Assembly (NCBI GenBank): GCA_903896925.1
Contig: CAITZM010000091.1
Location: 30,041 to 94,040 of the forward strand
Length of the DNA: 64,000 nt
Source of the DNA: an uncultured Lentisphaerota bacterium
GTDB lineage: Bacteria > Verrucomicrobiota > Kiritimatiellia > CAIQIC01
Reading direction: 5' to 3'
The translations under genes were made by a program, and so were the position numbers. Shown piece after piece: positions 46,300 to 54,660 of this stretch. The notes under the pieces are model-generated. The model worked only from the letters and a program-made list of their open reading frames with translations, was not told where the DNA came from and did not search any database. Within the stretch, counting starts at the first letter, position 1. The number at the start of each line of letters is the position of its first letter.

Positions 46300-47007
46300 T
46301 TGGGTGGACAGAAAGAGCGCCCGTTCATTCTCCGCACTTCGATGTTCGATGCTCGCCCCGGCGAAGCCGGGTTGGATGTTCAGTGTTCGATGTTCGCTTT
46401 CTTAATGAAGGGTTCGCGGGGTTAGAAAACCCCGCCCACAAAGGAGGCGGATTTGGATTTGGTTTTATTGAAGGGCTCGCCGGAGCGGCGGCACTCCTGC
46501 CGCCGGCACCCAGCCCAACTGCACAGTGCGCCGCCACGACCGGATGCGAGTTGGTTGATCTGGCGGCGGGCGCGGCGGATTCGACATCTCGACAGGTTCG
46601 ATGCAGGCAAGCTCACCGCAGGCGGATTCGACCCCTCGACAAGCTCGGGGGGGGGGCATAGCTCACCGCAGGCGCGCCCGCCCTACCTTGCGAATACGGA
46701 ACAATTCTTTGTTCGATGCTAGATGTTCGCTTTTTCTTGGCTGGGTTCGCGGGGTTGGCTCGTCCCGGCGAAGTTCATGAATGAAACCGGAAAGCCCCGC
46801 CTACAAAGAAAGCGGGTTCGTTTGCGCTCCGCCGTAGCCGCGTTGGTCACAACGCGGCCCACACCGGCCATGACCGCGCCCAGGCAAGGCCACTACAGCT
46901 GGACAACCGGCTTCGGGCTCCAGCGGAGCTCACGTCAACAGGCCCTGCGCTTGCAGGCGGAAGAGGCCCGGACTCCTAATTACTTCCAACGCAATTTGTT
47001 TTCCCGC
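46300..47007. repeat. Gene-free repeat island with nested palindromes
   Basis: Contents: an AACATCGAAC-family unit interrupted by CCCCGGCGAAGCCGGG (46337-46395); a GCGGGGTTAGAAAACCCCGC palindrome (46411-46440); a half copy of the GGAGCGGCGGCACTCCTG element (46481-46508); two direct ~45-bp copies beginning GGCGGATTCGAC and ending GCTCACCGCAGGC (46565-46665) with a run of ten G; TTCGATGCTAGATGTTCG (46712-46729); an interrupted GCGGGGTT palindrome (46743-46804); and a GTAGCCGCGTTGGTCACAAC hairpin (46832-46860). No convincing gene. Confidence 0.7.
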
Positions 47008-47036
47008 TTGTCAAGACAGCGCGGCCTTATTATCGT
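47008..47036 (+). promoter_or_regulatory. Candidate sigma-70 promoter of the gene at 47128
   Basis: TTGTCA (47008-47013), 17-bp spacer, TATCGT (47031-47036). It leaves an ~85-base leader with GAAGGGG before the ATG. Confidence 0.4.
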
Positions 47037-47127
47037 GATGCCGCGATGAAAAGAAAGAGCCGCATAAACAGGCAGTGCGGGTTGGCTTACAAGCTTGTTC
47101 AACGCAATAACACGAAGGGGACTCGCA

Positions 47128-47532
47128 ATGAAAAGATCTAAATTCACGTTCCTTGGCGTCCTGGTGTTTTGTGCCCTCATGAGCATGACGGCCCAGGCAC
47201 AGCACTACACCATTGTCCACACGAACGGCGTGAGCGAAGACGTCAGCATCGAGAATTTCTATCCGGGTGGAGGCCCCAGCATTCTGGGACTGCGGAACCA
47301 GACCACCGTCTTGCTTCCGCTTTCCGACATCGTCCGCATGGAACGGCTGAAAACGGGCGAGAACACCTTTAAGGTCACTTTTGTCAGCGGCGAAGTCGAG
47401 GAGATCCAGATCGTCACCGATGCGCGGATCGAGGGCAAATCGCGCGTCCCCGATACGGCTCAGGGACGCAACGGGTGGTATTGCGCCAGCGTAGGCAAGA
47501 TCACCTCGATCGAACGTTCCTCAAGGGGCTGA
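47128..47532 (+). CDS. Small secreted protein
   Basis: A 134-residue protein with a signal peptide (FLGVLVFCALMSMTAQAQ). The mature ~110 residues contain short beta strands (HYTIVHTNGVSEDVSIENF, TTVLLPLSDIVRMERL, FKVTFVSGEVEEIQIV, WYCASVGKITSIERS). The strands around the central loop resemble an OB- or SH3-like small barrel that senses a ligand, but no family is recognised. GAAGGGG lies before the ATG. It ends 38 bases from the convergent phospholipase D gene. Confidence 0.72.
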   Translation: MKRSKFTFLGVLVFCALMSMTAQAQHYTIVHTNGVSEDVSIENFYPGGGPSILGLRNQTTVLLPLSDIVRMERLKTGENTFKVTFVSGEVEEIQIVTDARIEGKSRVPDTAQGRNGWYCASVGKITSIERSSRG

Positions 47533-47570
47533 GCCCGCTCTGCCCAACATGCGGCCCAAGCTGAGGCGGG

Positions 47571-48878
47571 TCACAGCCAGCGGCGGAGGCTGTTGGCGAG
47601 CCACTGCAGCAGCGCATCGAGCCACGGTCGCCTGCGCCAGGTGGCGAGCGTGATGCGTTTGGAGTGGCGGACGTCGTGCTCGAACATTGCATGCATCTGG
47701 GCGCCGAGCGTCGCCGAGCGGAGCGCCACGGACAGCTCGCAGTTGCTCTCGAAGCTCCGGTAGTCGAAGTTCGTCGAACCGATGATGGACACCTCGCCGT
47801 CGAGGCAGATCGTTTTCGCGTGCAGCATCGGCCCGCGCCGCTCGTAGATCTCCACACCCGCCTCCAGGAGCCGCGTATAAAACGAACGCGCGGCAATCCG
47901 CAGCAGCGCCACATCGCCGACGCCCGGCAGGATCAGGCGCACCGAGAGGCCGCGCCGGGCGGCGGCGCACAGCGCGACGATGATCGCGTCGGTCGGCGCA
48001 AAGTAGGCCATCGTGATCCACAGGCTCCGCTGCGCAACGTCAAACAGCTGCCGGGCGATGGGCGTGATCCGCGAGTGTTCCGTCGGCGCGGAGGCCAGGA
48101 CGCCAAAGTCGCCCTCCGCCGCCAGGGGCACGACATATTCCACCGCCCCGAGCTCGCCGCCGCGGTTGGCGTAGCGCCAGATGCGGGCGAAGGCGGTGAC
48201 GAGGTGCGCCACGTGCGGGCCTTCCAGCGTCAGGCCCGTATCGCGCCAGGGTTTGCCGCGGAACCGCCGGCGCGGGCGGACGATCCAGGGCCCGGCATAC
48301 TCCACCCCGACATTCAACCCGCCGAGCTGCGCCAGATGGTCATCCACCAGCACCAGCTTGCGGTGATCGCGCTGCGTCACCCGCCAGCGGCCGCGATAGA
48401 GCCACGGCGACAGCGGGTGGAACTCGCACAGCCGCACGCCGCTGGCGCGCATTTGCGCGAAGATAGCCGGGTCCGAGTCGTGGCTGCCGAACGCGTCGTA
48501 GAGGACGAACACCCGCACACCGGCGCGCGCCTTGCGGCACAGCAGGTCGACGAATTCCCGCCCGGCTTCGTCGCTGCTGAAGATGTACATCTCGACGCAG
48601 ATGCGCCGCTGCGCGCCCAGGATCGCGTCATAGGCGGCCCGCAGGGCCTGGCCATCCTTGAGCAACTGGACGATGGTGCCATCGCGCAGCAGGACGGAGT
48701 CGGGCGTGATCCAGTCCTCAAAGGTGCCCGCGATGCCGGCGCCATCCATGCCCGCCGCGCCCCGCTGGCCGCGCAGCCGCTGCCACCATGGACGCAAACG
48801 CTGCTGCGAAAGCTGCCGCAGCAGTTTCTTCGACGCGGCGGCCGCCCGCCGTGTCCTTTGCAGGGGAGAAAAGCGCAC
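47571..48878 (-). CDS. Phospholipase D family / cardiolipin synthase-like protein
   Basis: Up to 435 residues with two complete HKD motifs: HRKLVLVDD (first half) and HAKTICLDGEVSIIGSTN (second half), each with the trailing Gly-x-x-N / Gly-Ser-x-N. VEMYIFSSDEAGREF matches bacterial cardiolipin synthases, but there is no N-terminal transmembrane pair, as in ClsB-type enzymes. It probably joins two phosphatidylglycerols (or a similar head-group exchange) at the inner membrane. The start is uncertain: GTG 48878 lies where transcription is predicted to begin, giving a leaderless message; ATG 48749 is the alternative and keeps both HKD motifs. Confidence 0.88.
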   Translation of the reverse strand: MRFSPLQRTRRAAAASKKLLRQLSQQRLRPWWQRLRGQRGAAGMDGAGIAGTFEDWITPDSVLLRDGTIVQLLKDGQALRAAYDAILGAQRRICVEMYIFSSDEAGREFVDLLCRKARAGVRVFVLYDAFGSHDSDPAIFAQMRASGVRLCEFHPLSPWLYRGRWRVTQRDHRKLVLVDDHLAQLGGLNVGVEYAGPWIVRPRRRFRGKPWRDTGLTLEGPHVAHLVTAFARIWRYANRGGELGAVEYVVPLAAEGDFGVLASAPTEHSRITPIARQLFDVAQRSLWITMAYFAPTDAIIVALCAAARRGLSVRLILPGVGDVALLRIAARSFYTRLLEAGVEIYERRGPMLHAKTICLDGEVSIIGSTNFDYRSFESNCELSVALRSATLGAQMHAMFEHDVRHSKRITLATWRRRPWLDALLQWLANSLRRWL

Positions 48879-48883
48879 GTCGC

Positions 48884-48912
48884 AATCTAAACGACTGCGC
48901 GGCGTATGCCAA
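48884..48912 (-). promoter_or_regulatory. Candidate sigma-70 promoter of the phospholipase D gene
   Basis: On the minus strand TTGGCA (48912-48907), 17-bp spacer, TAGATT (48889-48884). The predicted start falls at about 48877, on the GTG start codon. Confidence 0.5.
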
Positions 48913-48946
48913 GGCTTGGGAAAGGCCGTGCCGCGCGGCGGAGGGT

Positions 48947-49597
48947 TCAGCGCGCCGCGGCTGGTGGCGCGGGCAGTTCCTCGATCACGAGGTTCCGGTA
49001 GCGGATCTTCGTGAACGCGCCGCCATGGATCTGCAGCGCGAATTTCCCCCGCTGCGGGATCTGCGCCTCGCGCTCCGTGTAATCGGCCAGCTTAACCCCA
49101 TTGAGCCAAAGCTGGATGTGCGCGCCTTCCGCCCGGATCCGATAGTCGTTCCACTCGCCCGGCTTCAGCGCCTGCTGCCGCGTCGCCGGTTCTGCCGCCA
49201 CGAGGTTGCGCTTGCGCCGGCTTTCGTCGTAGAGATTGCCGTCGGTGTTTGCGCCGAGATCGGCCTGATAGCCGCACATTTCGAAACCCTGCGACACGCG
49301 CTGCGACCAGAATTGCACGCCGCCATTGACGAAGCCGTTGGTGCCTTCGACCTTGTATTGCAATTTCAAATCGAAAGCGCCGAAGTCCCTGGTGGTCGCC
49401 AGAAACTCGTTGTGCGCCTGCTTGCGTTCCAAGGTGCCGGCCACGATCTCGCCGCCTTCCACGCGCCAGTTGTTGGTATTGCCTTCCCAGCCGGCGAGCG
49501 AGCGGCCGTCGAACAGCGGCTGCTCCGCTGCGCACACGACCGACATCGCAAACAGTTCCGGCAACACCAGCACCGCGAGCAGAGCACGTATATTCAT
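48947..49597 (-). CDS. Secreted DUF1080 (3-keto-disaccharide hydrolase-type) protein
   Basis: A 216-residue protein with a signal peptide (LLAVLVLPELFAMSVVCAAE). The DUF1080 concanavalin-like fold opens with LFDGRSLAGWEGNTNNWRVEGGEIVAG and continues with NEFLATTRDFGAFDLKLQYKV, NGGVQFWSQRV, GYQADLG and IQLWLNGVKLADYTE, ending QIHGGAFTKIRYRNLVIEEL. Members of this family have been shown to hydrolyse 3-keto-glycosides made by Gfo/Idh/MocA-type dehydrogenases, and such a dehydrogenase is encoded at 10878-12059. Co-action is an inference. Confidence 0.9.
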   Translation of the reverse strand: MNIRALLAVLVLPELFAMSVVCAAEQPLFDGRSLAGWEGNTNNWRVEGGEIVAGTLERKQAHNEFLATTRDFGAFDLKLQYKVEGTNGFVNGGVQFWSQRVSQGFEMCGYQADLGANTDGNLYDESRRKRNLVAAEPATRQQALKPGEWNDYRIRAEGAHIQLWLNGVKLADYTEREAQIPQRGKFALQIHGGAFTKIRYRNLVIEELPAPPAAAR

Positions 49598-49702
49598 GGC
49601 GGAAAAGATGACGGAGTACGGCCGGAAATTCAAGCGCGGCCTGTTGCCGTGAAGCTTTCGGGTGGGCGGGCCGCGTGCTCACGATCGCGGGTACGAACGT
49701 CC

Positions 49703-49908
49703 CGGAGGGACGCTGCGAAAGTAGCCCGGCGCTTCAGCGCCGGGAAAGAGCATCCGCCTCCGCCCAAGTCCCGTAGGGACGAAAGAGATTCGATCCCCAT
49801 GGACAGGCAAGCGCTCGCGTGATGCCTGCTGTAGCGGCGGTCTGTGACCGCCGCCGGGAGGGTTGCATCTGGGCGGGCCGCGTTCCCACGAACGCGGCTA
49901 CAAACCAT
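49703..49908. repeat. Cluster of hairpin repeats
   Basis: The 354-bp gap 49598-49951 has no gene. It holds GTCCCGGAGGGAC (49703-49715), AGCCCGGCGCTTCAGCGCC (49725-49744), GTCCCGTAGGGAC (49770-49782), GTAGCGGCGGTCTGTGACCG (49830-49857) and its mirror CGCGTTCCCACGAACGCGGC with GCTACA (49879-49904). Confidence 0.65.
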
Positions 49909-49951
49909 GCGCGCCCTTCTTCGCACCAACACACTGCAAAACGAAGCCGGT

Positions 49952-52297
49952 CTACTCGCGCGGCTTGGGCGTCACGTCCGAGGCCAGCGCGGCGAGCGTC
50001 CGGCCGTCGGGCAGCGTGAACGGCGTCTGGCCGAAATTGACCGTGACGGTGGTGCCGTCAGCGAAATGGGTCTGCTGCACCTGGCGGTCGGCGCTCAGAT
50101 ACCGGTGGTCGGTCATCTCGGAGTAGAACGTGGCGCGGGCGACGGGGCACGTGGCGCGGTAGCTCTGCACGAAGCGCTCGCGGTCGCGCGCCCACTCGCG
50201 GCGGTTGAACATGAACATCGGCGGCGTGCCATAGAGCGCGTTGAACAGGTCGCGCTTGTCCCAGAGCGCGGGCAGCTTGTTGTTGTAGTCGCCCCAGTAC
50301 CACTGCGCGACAACGCAGTCGTGATAGACCAGCTCCCAGAGCGGCAGACGGTAGTCCGCGCCCAGCTGGAACTTGGCGACCCGCTCGGGCACCACCTCGA
50401 CTTTTTCCATCATGTTGCGGCCGGAGTCCGGCACGCGGTAGGGGCCGAGGCTCAGCATGCCCTCGAAATAATGAACGAACGGCACGGCCGCGTCGTGCCC
50501 GGTTTCGGAGCCGCAGATCTGCTTGAGTTCGCGCGAAATGACGCCGAGCAATTCCATCTTCGCCTCGCGGCTTTCGCGACGCGTCATCGGATGCGCGGGC
50601 GCGTAACACTCGCGCCACGGCGAGGCGGTCGTCGTGTCGATGAACCGGCAGTGGTAGGGGCGCGTCTTGAGTTCCTCGGCGATGCGCCGCCGCGCAAAAT
50701 CGGGCGCGAGCTTGTCGCAGAGCACGCCGCAGGCGATGCGCGTGCCGTCCTTGGCCTTCACTTCCCAGCCGCGCTCCCAGTCGCCGTTGGCGCGCAGGAT
50801 CATGCCGGTGGGCCACGCGCTGGAGGTCCAGTCGCTGTGGATGTGCCCGAGGAGCGGGAACTTCTCCGGGTTCATCGCATCCTGAAAGATGTCGTAGCGG
50901 CTGGTCAGCACGCCGGGCAGCTTGTTCATCGTCGCGATTTGCTCGCCGCCGCCGGCGGCGCTCCAGAGGATGCGGTGGATGCCGTTGGACTGCATCGCCC
51001 GAATCGTCGGCAACTGGTCGCGGTCCATGAACCAGATATTCGCCGCGCCGGCGAGCAGGTCCACGTCCGGGTTTTCGGCGCGTTTCTGGGTGAACGTCTT
51101 GAGTCGGCCCAGCTCCGCCACATAGGAGCGGTAGCGTTTGCACATCGCCACATGGCCGCCCTGCTGGAAAACCACATAGCGCAGCTTGCGCGCATAGCCG
51201 AACTGGTTTTTCTCGCCCACCCAGACCGGCTGCGCGGCGAGCAGCTTGGCCCCGTTGCGCTTGAGCTGCAGCTGCGCATCGTCCGCGGTCTCGAACAGCG
51301 TCAGCACGCCCGCCGCGCCATCGGTCACGCCGAAGAACGCCATGCAGAGGCCGTGGCCGCCGTAGCAAACATAGCGCATCTCGCCAAGCGCCGGATCCTC
51401 GACCGGATAGGCGATGCCTTCGTTGACCGGCACGATCAGGCGCGTGCCGCGCTCCGGCACGAAGGCCGGCGGGAAATTCAGCGGCGCGCGCATCGCGCCC
51501 TCTGCCGCCAGTTCCACCACCAGTTCGGCCGCATGCGGCGCAAGCGTGGCGGTCATCCGAACCACCAGGTCGTTGCCCGCGTCAAACAGGTCCGCCACCA
51601 GCGCCCGGTCCGTCGCAGCCGCCGTCAACACCGGCAGGCGCACGCCGGTCAGGGGCTCCTGCCGCCAGGTCCGGCCGGAGCGCAGGTCGCGGATGGAGAA
51701 AGCGCCCTGTACCGGGTCGAACGCGGCCTCGATGCATTCGTTGCTGATGGCGGCGCTTTTCAGGGAAGCGCCGGTGGCCTTGGCTTGCAGCCGGCGCACG
51801 CGATAGTCCTCCATCCAGACCGTCGCCGCGGCCTGTCCGATCAGGCGCGGCACGTAGGAGGTGATGCCCGCGGGCACCAGCACCCGGCCGCGCAGGTGAT
51901 GCCAGGCGCCGTCGCCGGCCGCCGTGTCCTCGCCCGCACTCCAAGCCAGCACAGCCCCCTGCGCATCGCGCAGCGTAAAACAGACCGAGGCGTTGCCCTG
52001 GCCTTGCACACGCACCCAGGCGGACGCCTCCAGCAGATCGCCCGCCTGCGCCGGCAACCGCGTCTCGGGGTTCAGCGACCAGTCGCGCGTGCCGCGGTGT
52101 TCGATGCGCAGCGAGGCCCCGGCTTGGTGCCGGACGGCAGGGTCCATGCCGACCACCGCCTGGCCCTCGTCGTGCGCCCAGACGCGCGACCACGTCAGGT
52201 TGGTCGCAAACGTTTCGCGGAAACAATCCTCCAGCGTCGCGCCCCACCCTGTCGCGCCCGTCCACACCAGCACGGCCAGCAGCCAGATTTTTTTCAT
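49952..52297 (-). CDS. Secreted glycoside hydrolase-like protein (GH101-related / DUF5696-like)
   Basis: A 781-residue protein with a signal peptide (WLLAVLVWTGATGWGA) and GAGGA before the ATG. Residues ~25-170 are a carbohydrate-binding beta-sandwich (ASAWVRVQGQGNASVCFTLRD). Residues ~180-350 are a second beta domain resembling the N-terminal supersandwich of GH101-like enzymes. Residues ~370-700 look like a TIM barrel (NIWFMDRDQLPTIRAMQSNGIHRILW, HSDWTSSAWP, RFIDTTTASPWRECY), with possible catalytic acids in FIDTTT and in HYFEGMLS. A short beta domain closes it. Substrate unknown. Family call moderate. Confidence 0.68.
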   Translation of the reverse strand: MKKIWLLAVLVWTGATGWGATLEDCFRETFATNLTWSRVWAHDEGQAVVGMDPAVRHQAGASLRIEHRGTRDWSLNPETRLPAQAGDLLEASAWVRVQGQGNASVCFTLRDAQGAVLAWSAGEDTAAGDGAWHHLRGRVLVPAGITSYVPRLIGQAAATVWMEDYRVRRLQAKATGASLKSAAISNECIEAAFDPVQGAFSIRDLRSGRTWRQEPLTGVRLPVLTAAATDRALVADLFDAGNDLVVRMTATLAPHAAELVVELAAEGAMRAPLNFPPAFVPERGTRLIVPVNEGIAYPVEDPALGEMRYVCYGGHGLCMAFFGVTDGAAGVLTLFETADDAQLQLKRNGAKLLAAQPVWVGEKNQFGYARKLRYVVFQQGGHVAMCKRYRSYVAELGRLKTFTQKRAENPDVDLLAGAANIWFMDRDQLPTIRAMQSNGIHRILWSAAGGGEQIATMNKLPGVLTSRYDIFQDAMNPEKFPLLGHIHSDWTSSAWPTGMILRANGDWERGWEVKAKDGTRIACGVLCDKLAPDFARRRIAEELKTRPYHCRFIDTTTASPWRECYAPAHPMTRRESREAKMELLGVISRELKQICGSETGHDAAVPFVHYFEGMLSLGPYRVPDSGRNMMEKVEVVPERVAKFQLGADYRLPLWELVYHDCVVAQWYWGDYNNKLPALWDKRDLFNALYGTPPMFMFNRREWARDRERFVQSYRATCPVARATFYSEMTDHRYLSADRQVQQTHFADGTTVTVNFGQTPFTLPDGRTLAALASDVTPKPRE

Positions 52298-52427
52298 GAA
52301 GTCCTCACAGGGCGCGGATGATAAACGGTTTCCCGGCCAAAGACATGTGGAAAGGGAAACTTTCGTCCCTGCAGGGCACGGGAGGGGCTCAAAACCGGCT
52401 GACGGCCCCGTGGCGGGGCCACGCCGA

Positions 52428-52637
52428 TCAGCGGCGCAGCCACCATTGGGAGGAGGCGCAGATCAGCGTGATGCCGACAACCAACGAGGTGATGAAGAGG
52501 GAGAGGCAGAAGTGCGTCCACCATTGCATATCATACTCGCGATACATATAGATGACGCCGCTGATCATGCTGCCGACCAGCAACATGAAAAACGCTGCCA
52601 ACCACAAGCCGCTCCGCGGTGGATTACCTGGTGTCAT
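52428..52637 (-). CDS. Small two-helix membrane protein
   Basis: A 69-residue protein with transmembrane segments at ~11-31 (LWLAAFFMLLVGSMISGVIYM) and ~42-62 (FCLSLFITSLVVGITLICA), joined by YREYDMQWWTH. No Shine-Dalgarno precedes the ATG; TATCCT lies ten bases upstream, so a leaderless message is possible. No family recognised. Located between the GH101-related gene and the divergent GH1 gene. Confidence 0.6.
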   Translation of the reverse strand: MTPGNPPRSGLWLAAFFMLLVGSMISGVIYMYREYDMQWWTHFCLSLFITSLVVGITLICASSQWWLRR

Positions 52638-52761
52638 CGGACGGGAAGGATAAAGGCTGGCCGCCGGAAAGTAAAGTTAAGAGTGCGCACGGGTCCGGAT
52701 GAAGCGACCTTGCACGCGGAATGCAGGCCGGCTAAGCTCGCTGCGAACCGAAGGAGCAACC

Positions 52762-54273
52762 ATGCACACCAAGCAGTCCGAGCAGCTTTCGCATCTGACG
52801 CGCCGGGGCTTCCTGGGCGCCTCATCCAGCACGGTGGCGGCCCTGGCCGCCGGCGGGCTCGCGGGCGCGCCGCAAACGGGTTCCGCGGCGGCGCGGGTGC
52901 CGCTGGCCGCCGGCAGCTTTCCCAAGGATTTCTGGTGGGGCGCGGCGACCGCCTCCTATCAGGTCGAGGGCGCCGCCAGCGAAGACGGCCGCAAGCCCAG
53001 CGTCTGGGACACCTTCAGCCATACGCCCGGCCGCACCGCCAACGGCGACACCGGCGACATCGCCGACGATCACTATCACCGGTTCAAAGATGATGTGAAA
53101 CTGATGGCCGACCTGGGCATCAAGCACTACCGCTTCAGCCTCGCCTGGCCGCGCATTGTGCCCGACGGCCGCGGCGCGGTGAACGAGGCGGGCGTGGACT
53201 TCTACAAGCGCCTCGTGGACGAACTCCTCGCGCACGGCATCACGCCGCACGCGACGCTCCTGCACTGGGACAGCCCGCAGGCGCTCGAGGACCGGTACGG
53301 GTCCTGGCGCAGCCGCGAGATCGCCCAGGACTTCGCCGACTACACCACCGCCACCGTTTCGCGCCTCGGCGACCGCATCAAGCACTGGATGACCATCAAC
53401 GAGATCATGTGCTTCACCTACCTCGGCTACGGGGTCGGCAAGGTGCCGCAGCACGCGCCCGGCACCGTCGTCCAGAAGCGCAAGGACGTGCTGCAAACCG
53501 TCCACCACGCCCTGCTCGCCCACGGTATGTGCTGCCAGGCGATCCGCGCCGCCTCGAAAAACGCGCACGTCTCCACCGTCGTCAACTACGACGCCTACGT
53601 CCCCGTCATCGAAACGCCGGAGAACATCGCGGCGGCCAAAATTGCGTTCGTGGAGCAGGAGCACAACGGCACGGTCCTCGTGCCGATCATGACCGGCGCC
53701 TACAACCCGCAAACCCTCGCCAAACTCGGCGCCGACGCGCCCGACGTGCAGCCCGGCGACATGGCCATCATCGGCCAGCCGCTCGACGCGCTCGGCTTCA
53801 ACGTGTACACCGGCGCCTATGTCCGCGCCGCGCCCAATGCCCGCGGCTACGAGGTCCTCCCGCTGCCCAAGGGCTACCCGGACATGCACATGCCGTGGCT
53901 CCACTTCATGCCGGAGGCCATCTACTGGGGCGTCCGCCTCATCAACGACGCCTTCGGCAAAAAGGACCTCCCCATCTACGTCAGCGAGAACGGCTGCGCC
54001 GCCGAGGACGAGCTGACCAAGTCCGGCGAGGTCCTCGACCTCGGCCGTGTGCTGTACCTGCGCGCCTACCTGCGCAGCGCCTCGCGCGCGATCGCCGAAG
54101 GCTACCCGCTGATGGGCTATTTCCTTTGGAGCCTGATGGACAACTTCGAATGGAGCTGCGGCTACACCCGCCGCTTCGGCATCACCTATGTGGACTACAA
54201 GACGCAGCAGCGCATCCCCAAGCAAAGTTACCGCTGGTACCAGCAGGTCATCCGCGCCAACCGCGTGCTGTGA
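52762..54273 (+). CDS. Tat-exported family 1 beta-glucosidase
   Basis: A 503-residue GH1 enzyme with a twin-arginine leader (LTRRGFLGASSSTVAALAAGG), unusual for GH1, which is normally cytoplasmic. The barrel starts at FPKDFWWGAATASYQVEG. The acid/base Glu214 is in MTINEI and the nucleophile Glu409 in YVSENG, both intact. LHWDSPQALEDRYG and WSLMDNFEWSCGYTRRFG are conserved substrate-site segments. It should release terminal beta-linked glucose or a similar sugar outside the cytoplasm. AAGGAG lies seven bases before ATG 52762. Close relatives with Tat leaders are typical of PVC bacteria. Confidence 0.94.
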   Translation: MHTKQSEQLSHLTRRGFLGASSSTVAALAAGGLAGAPQTGSAAARVPLAAGSFPKDFWWGAATASYQVEGAASEDGRKPSVWDTFSHTPGRTANGDTGDIADDHYHRFKDDVKLMADLGIKHYRFSLAWPRIVPDGRGAVNEAGVDFYKRLVDELLAHGITPHATLLHWDSPQALEDRYGSWRSREIAQDFADYTTATVSRLGDRIKHWMTINEIMCFTYLGYGVGKVPQHAPGTVVQKRKDVLQTVHHALLAHGMCCQAIRAASKNAHVSTVVNYDAYVPVIETPENIAAAKIAFVEQEHNGTVLVPIMTGAYNPQTLAKLGADAPDVQPGDMAIIGQPLDALGFNVYTGAYVRAAPNARGYEVLPLPKGYPDMHMPWLHFMPEAIYWGVRLINDAFGKKDLPIYVSENGCAAEDELTKSGEVLDLGRVLYLRAYLRSASRAIAEGYPLMGYFLWSLMDNFEWSCGYTRRFGITYVDYKTQQRIPKQSYRWYQQVIRANRVL

Positions 54274-54317
54274 CGAACACGCGTACGCAGGAGAGCACCC
54301 TTAGAAGCTGCAGACAA

Positions 54318-54591
54318 CAAAATCATGCTTCACAAAATCATGACCTCGCCCGGCGAGGCCCCATGATTTTGTCCTCATGATTTTGCTTCCACTTCTCCTC
54401 TATCAACGAAAACACCCCGCGCAAAAACACCACCCGCCTGTAGCCGGCATCGGTGATGCCGGCCGCCTAGCATAACCGCCACACATAGCCGGAGTCGCCG
54501 ATCCCGGCTAAAGCAAGCCCATCAACCTCTCCTCTGCGGGCGTTGCTAGCCTCTGCGAACCTCCTCCGACCTCCGTGACCTCTGTGGTTAG
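54318..54591. repeat. Three palindromic repeat families in one gap
   Basis: The 387-bp gap 54274-54660 holds no gene. At 54318-54385, two direct CAAAATCATG units face two CATGATTTTG units around a CTCGCCCGGCGAG hairpin. At 54439-54463 and 54485-54511 are GTAGCCGGCATCGGTGATGC-type hairpins. At 54551-54591 is one arm of the CACAGAGG family. Confidence 0.75.
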
Positions 54592-54660
54592 TCTTCCCTT
54601 TCCATTGCCACACCTTTGGAAAAACCTTGACCGGCCGCGCGGCGTCGGGAGAATGCGCGC

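Noticed and set aside
46640..46660. Run of ten G as a possible assembly error or phase-variation tract
   Set aside because: It lies in intergenic repeat DNA, not in or just before a gene, so a phase-variation role cannot be supported; an assembly error is possible but cannot be judged here.
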